NCBI GenBank assembly: GCA_965218625.1
Contig: CBDCLG010000020.1
Coordinates: forward strand, 558,001-622,000
Source of the DNA: Bin5 sp965218625
GTDB taxonomy: Bacteria; Chloroflexota; Anaerolineae; Caldilineales; Caldilineaceae
Length of the DNA stretch: 64,000 nucleotides
Direction of reading: 5' to 3'
In this document: in pieces, positions 62,342 through 64,000 of the stretch
Numbering within the stretch: the stretch's first letter is position 1
Layout: every line of letters starts with the position of its first letter
The notes under the pieces: generated by a model
Databases searched by the model: none
Seen by the model: only the letters and a program-made list of their open reading frames with translations
What the model was told of the DNA's origin: nothing
Made by a program: the position numbers and the translations under genes

Positions 62342-63325
62342 TTACCAGTGCAATGCGGGCGTATGCACGGGGGCATCCCACAGGTTCAGCAGTTCGTCGT
62401 CGAGTCTCATCAGCGTTATGGTGTACCCGCCGCGACCGAGGCTGGTGACATAGTTTCCTACCAGTTGGCGCTCGACCTGAATACGATGCGCAGCAAGCAT
62501 TTCGTGCGTCTCTTCGGAGAGGAGATAGAGTTCCAGCGGCGGCGTCCCGCCCATCCCACTGATAAGAAGCAGCACCCGTTCACCGGCGGAGTAGGGCAGA
62601 TCATCAAGAATGGGCTGTATGAGCAGGCTGACGATTTCAGGCATGCCATTGGGCACAGAGCGCACTTCGCCGGGTTCGCCGTGGATGCCGACGCCCAACT
62701 CGATTGAGTCGTCGGCCAAGCCGTCGCCGGAACCGTTGCGGGGAAGCGTATAGAGATTGGTGCCGACTCCCATGCTGCGAGAGGCGTCAACGGCCCGCCG
62801 CGTCACCTCGACAACATCCTTCAGAGAATATCCCGCTTCGGCGGCGGCCCCGGCGATCTTGCAGGCCAGCGTCGCCGCGCCCAACCCGCGCCGGTTGGCG
62901 ACCTCAGAGATCGCGACGTCGTCGTTGACAAGCACGGCGCGTGCTTCAATCCCTTCCTGCGTGGCCATTTCGATCGTCAGGTCGGTGTTGAGCACTCCGC
63001 CGGCGTAGTTCTTGACAATAAAGAGCACACCGCCGCCGCGATTGACCGAGTGGACCGCGGCCAACAGCTGGACCGGAGTGGGGCTGGTAAAAATGGGGCC
63101 GGGGCAGGCGGCATCCAACATGCCGAGGCCGACATAGCCGGTGGGCAACGGCTCATGGCCGCTGCCGCTGCCGCTGACGACGGAAACCTTTCCGGCGCGC
63201 GCCGGCGCGGTCCGCTCGACGAAGTCAGGGTCGAAATGAACTTGAATTGTGTCCGGGTGACACAGTGCCATGCCGCGCAGACTGTGCGTGATGGCGCTGC
63301 CGGGCTTATTCGTAAGAAATTGCAT
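62342..63325 (-). CDS. dhaK: Dihydroxyacetone kinase subunit DhaK
   Basis: 327 residues. SGSGSGHEPLPTGYVG lines the sugar pocket, and H215 in GVGIHGEPG is the His that binds dihydroxyacetone covalently. GMGGTPPLELY is also typical. With DhaL and DhaM it makes DHAP from dihydroxyacetone and PEP. It is probably the first gene of the dha-glp operon: a good promoter and a palindromic operator candidate lie just upstream. Confidence 0.95.
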   Translation of the reverse strand: MQFLTNKPGSAITHSLRGMALCHPDTIQVHFDPDFVERTAPARAGKVSVVSGSGSGHEPLPTGYVGLGMLDAACPGPIFTSPTPVQLLAAVHSVNRGGGVLFIVKNYAGGVLNTDLTIEMATQEGIEARAVLVNDDVAISEVANRRGLGAATLACKIAGAAAEAGYSLKDVVEVTRRAVDASRSMGVGTNLYTLPRNGSGDGLADDSIELGVGIHGEPGEVRSVPNGMPEIVSLLIQPILDDLPYSAGERVLLLISGMGGTPPLELYLLSEETHEMLAAHRIQVERQLVGNYVTSLGRGGYTITLMRLDDELLNLWDAPVHTPALHW

Positions 63326-63340
63326 AGTTCAACGTGGACC

Positions 63341-63356
63341 TGGTACGCAGGTACCA
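63341..63356. promoter_or_regulatory. Candidate operator palindrome in the dhaK leader
   Basis: TGGTAC-GCAG-GTACCA, a perfect 6-bp inverted repeat with a 4-nt centre, 16 bp before dhaK and just past the predicted -10 box, so it overlaps the expected transcription start. A repressor bound there would block the promoter. Confidence 0.45.
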
Positions 63357-63362
63357 ACCGAT

Positions 63363-63391
63363 ATTGTAGCCCGAACTGCCGCTTTTTCCAA
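63363..63391 (-). promoter_or_regulatory. Candidate sigma70-type promoter of the dha-glp operon
   Basis: On the minus strand, TTGGAA (63391-63386) and TACAAT (63368-63363) are exactly 17 bp apart, 38 bp before the dhaK ATG. Each box matches four or five of six consensus positions. Confidence 0.6.
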
Positions 63392-63445
63392 CGACGCAGG
63401 AAGGGAGGCGCGGGGCATTGGCGCGGTTGCGGACTGGAATTCGGT

Positions 63446-64000
63446 TCATATTGAGGAAAACTCTTCCTCAACGCCAAGCTCGCCGGCCAGCTCGGCCAGC
63501 CGCTGCCAGGTCGCCTCCTCGATGAAGATGCCGTCCGCACTCCCGCGCTGCGTACGTTGATGCTCCAATTCGCCGGGGTAATAGACGCGTTCGAAACCCT
63601 CGGCAGGAGGCGTAGCGGTAAGATATCGGGCAAACTCGGTAACTTCCTGCTTGAATTCGGCCAGCGGACGAAAGGCATCGACGCGAAAGACTGCCATGAA
63701 GCAGCCGTCGTTGTGGCGACCCGTCGGTTCGATACCAAAACCAAGCCCTGTGAGCAGGCCGGAGAAGATCTCGACCATCGCCGACAGCCCGTAACCCTTG
63801 TGCCCTTCGGTGCCACCCAGAGGCAGCATGGCCCCGCCGTTGCGAGCCGCGGCCGGGTCGGTCGAGGCGCGGCCCTCGCTGTCGATCACCCAGCCGGTTG
63901 GTATCGATTGCTCGCGCGCGATAGCGACGCCCAGTTTCCCCCCGGCGACCGCAGAGGTCGCGATGTCAATGTAGAACGGGCCGTCCAGGTTGGAGGGGAC
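63446..64000 (-). CDS. Malate/L-lactate dehydrogenase family oxidoreductase (5' end outside window)
   Basis: The last 184 residues of a Ldh_2-family NAD(P) enzyme; the frame stays open to base 64000. DIATSAVAGGKLG, GWVIDSEGRASTDP and GGTEGHKGYGLSAMVEIFSGLLTG are family signatures, and DGCFMAVFRVDAF follows. Members reduce or oxidise 2-hydroxy acids such as malate, lactate or ureidoglycolate. It lies upstream of the dha promoter on the same strand, so it probably belongs to a separate transcript. No terminator is obvious in the 120-bp gap. Confidence 0.85.
   Translation of the reverse strand, partial: VPSNLDGPFYIDIATSAVAGGKLGVAIAREQSIPTGWVIDSEGRASTDPAAARNGGAMLPLGGTEGHKGYGLSAMVEIFSGLLTGLGFGIEPTGRHNDGCFMAVFRVDAFRPLAEFKQEVTEFARYLTATPPAEGFERVYYPGELEHQRTQRGSADGIFIEEATWQRLAELAGELGVEEEFSSI

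Overview
The window is high-GC bacterial DNA, most likely from an uncultured Chloroflexota of the Caldilinea type, perhaps host- or sponge-associated. I infer this from the solute-binding lipoproteins with Ala/Glu/Met-rich linkers after the lipobox cysteine, the family of phytanoyl-CoA dioxygenase (PhyH) genes (eight here), the many glycosidase-like and ABC-importer genes, and a small polytopic membrane protein of a type common in that phylum. I saw no rRNA, tRNA or CRISPR array.

Region 1 (1-10.5 kb) is a rearranged tandem array built from three gene types: a cytochrome P450, a PhyH dioxygenase and a TIM-barrel glycosidase-like protein. A 1767-bp direct repeat (2175-3941 and 3942-5708) plus an older third unit left two glycosidase 5' stubs fused to 5'-truncated P450 fragments, while each unit kept an intact PhyH. 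Region 2 (10.5-31.3 kb) is a sugar and peptide uptake and catabolism locus. It holds an octopine/nopaline-dehydrogenase-like gene flanked by two copies of a MITE-like element with 12-bp target duplications, two binding-protein-dependent sugar ABC sets without their own ATPase, an NAD-dependent epimerase, an amidohydrolase, an IolE-like isomerase, a PhyH, and a complete oligopeptide-type ABC importer. Stem-loops follow all three binding-protein genes. The first sugar binding-protein gene is damaged: it has no start codon and has a frameshift.

Region 3 (31.3-45.4 kb) has four beta-propeller glycosidase-like genes, split by a lower-GC mcrBC restriction cassette whose McrB carries a duplicated N-terminal domain. 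After them come two PhyH genes, a luciferase-like flavin oxidoreductase and a frameshifted Gfo/Idh oxidoreductase. Region 4 (45.4-51.5 kb) has another PhyH, an unusual fusion of a pseudo-glycosidase to an O-antigen-ligase-like membrane domain, an overlapping CHAT-domain protease-like gene, and a leaderless membrane protein gene.

Region 5 (51.5-64 kb, minus strand) is a glycerol/dihydroxyacetone locus: dhaK, dhaL, glpK, dhaM, a separate HPr, enzyme I, glpABC and a ketopantoate-reductase-like gene. Together they encode phosphorylation of glycerol, its oxidation to DHAP through a membrane Fe-S/flavin dehydrogenase, and PEP-dependent phosphorylation of dihydroxyacetone by a PTS relay (EI to HPr to DhaM to DhaL/K) with no sugar permease beside it.
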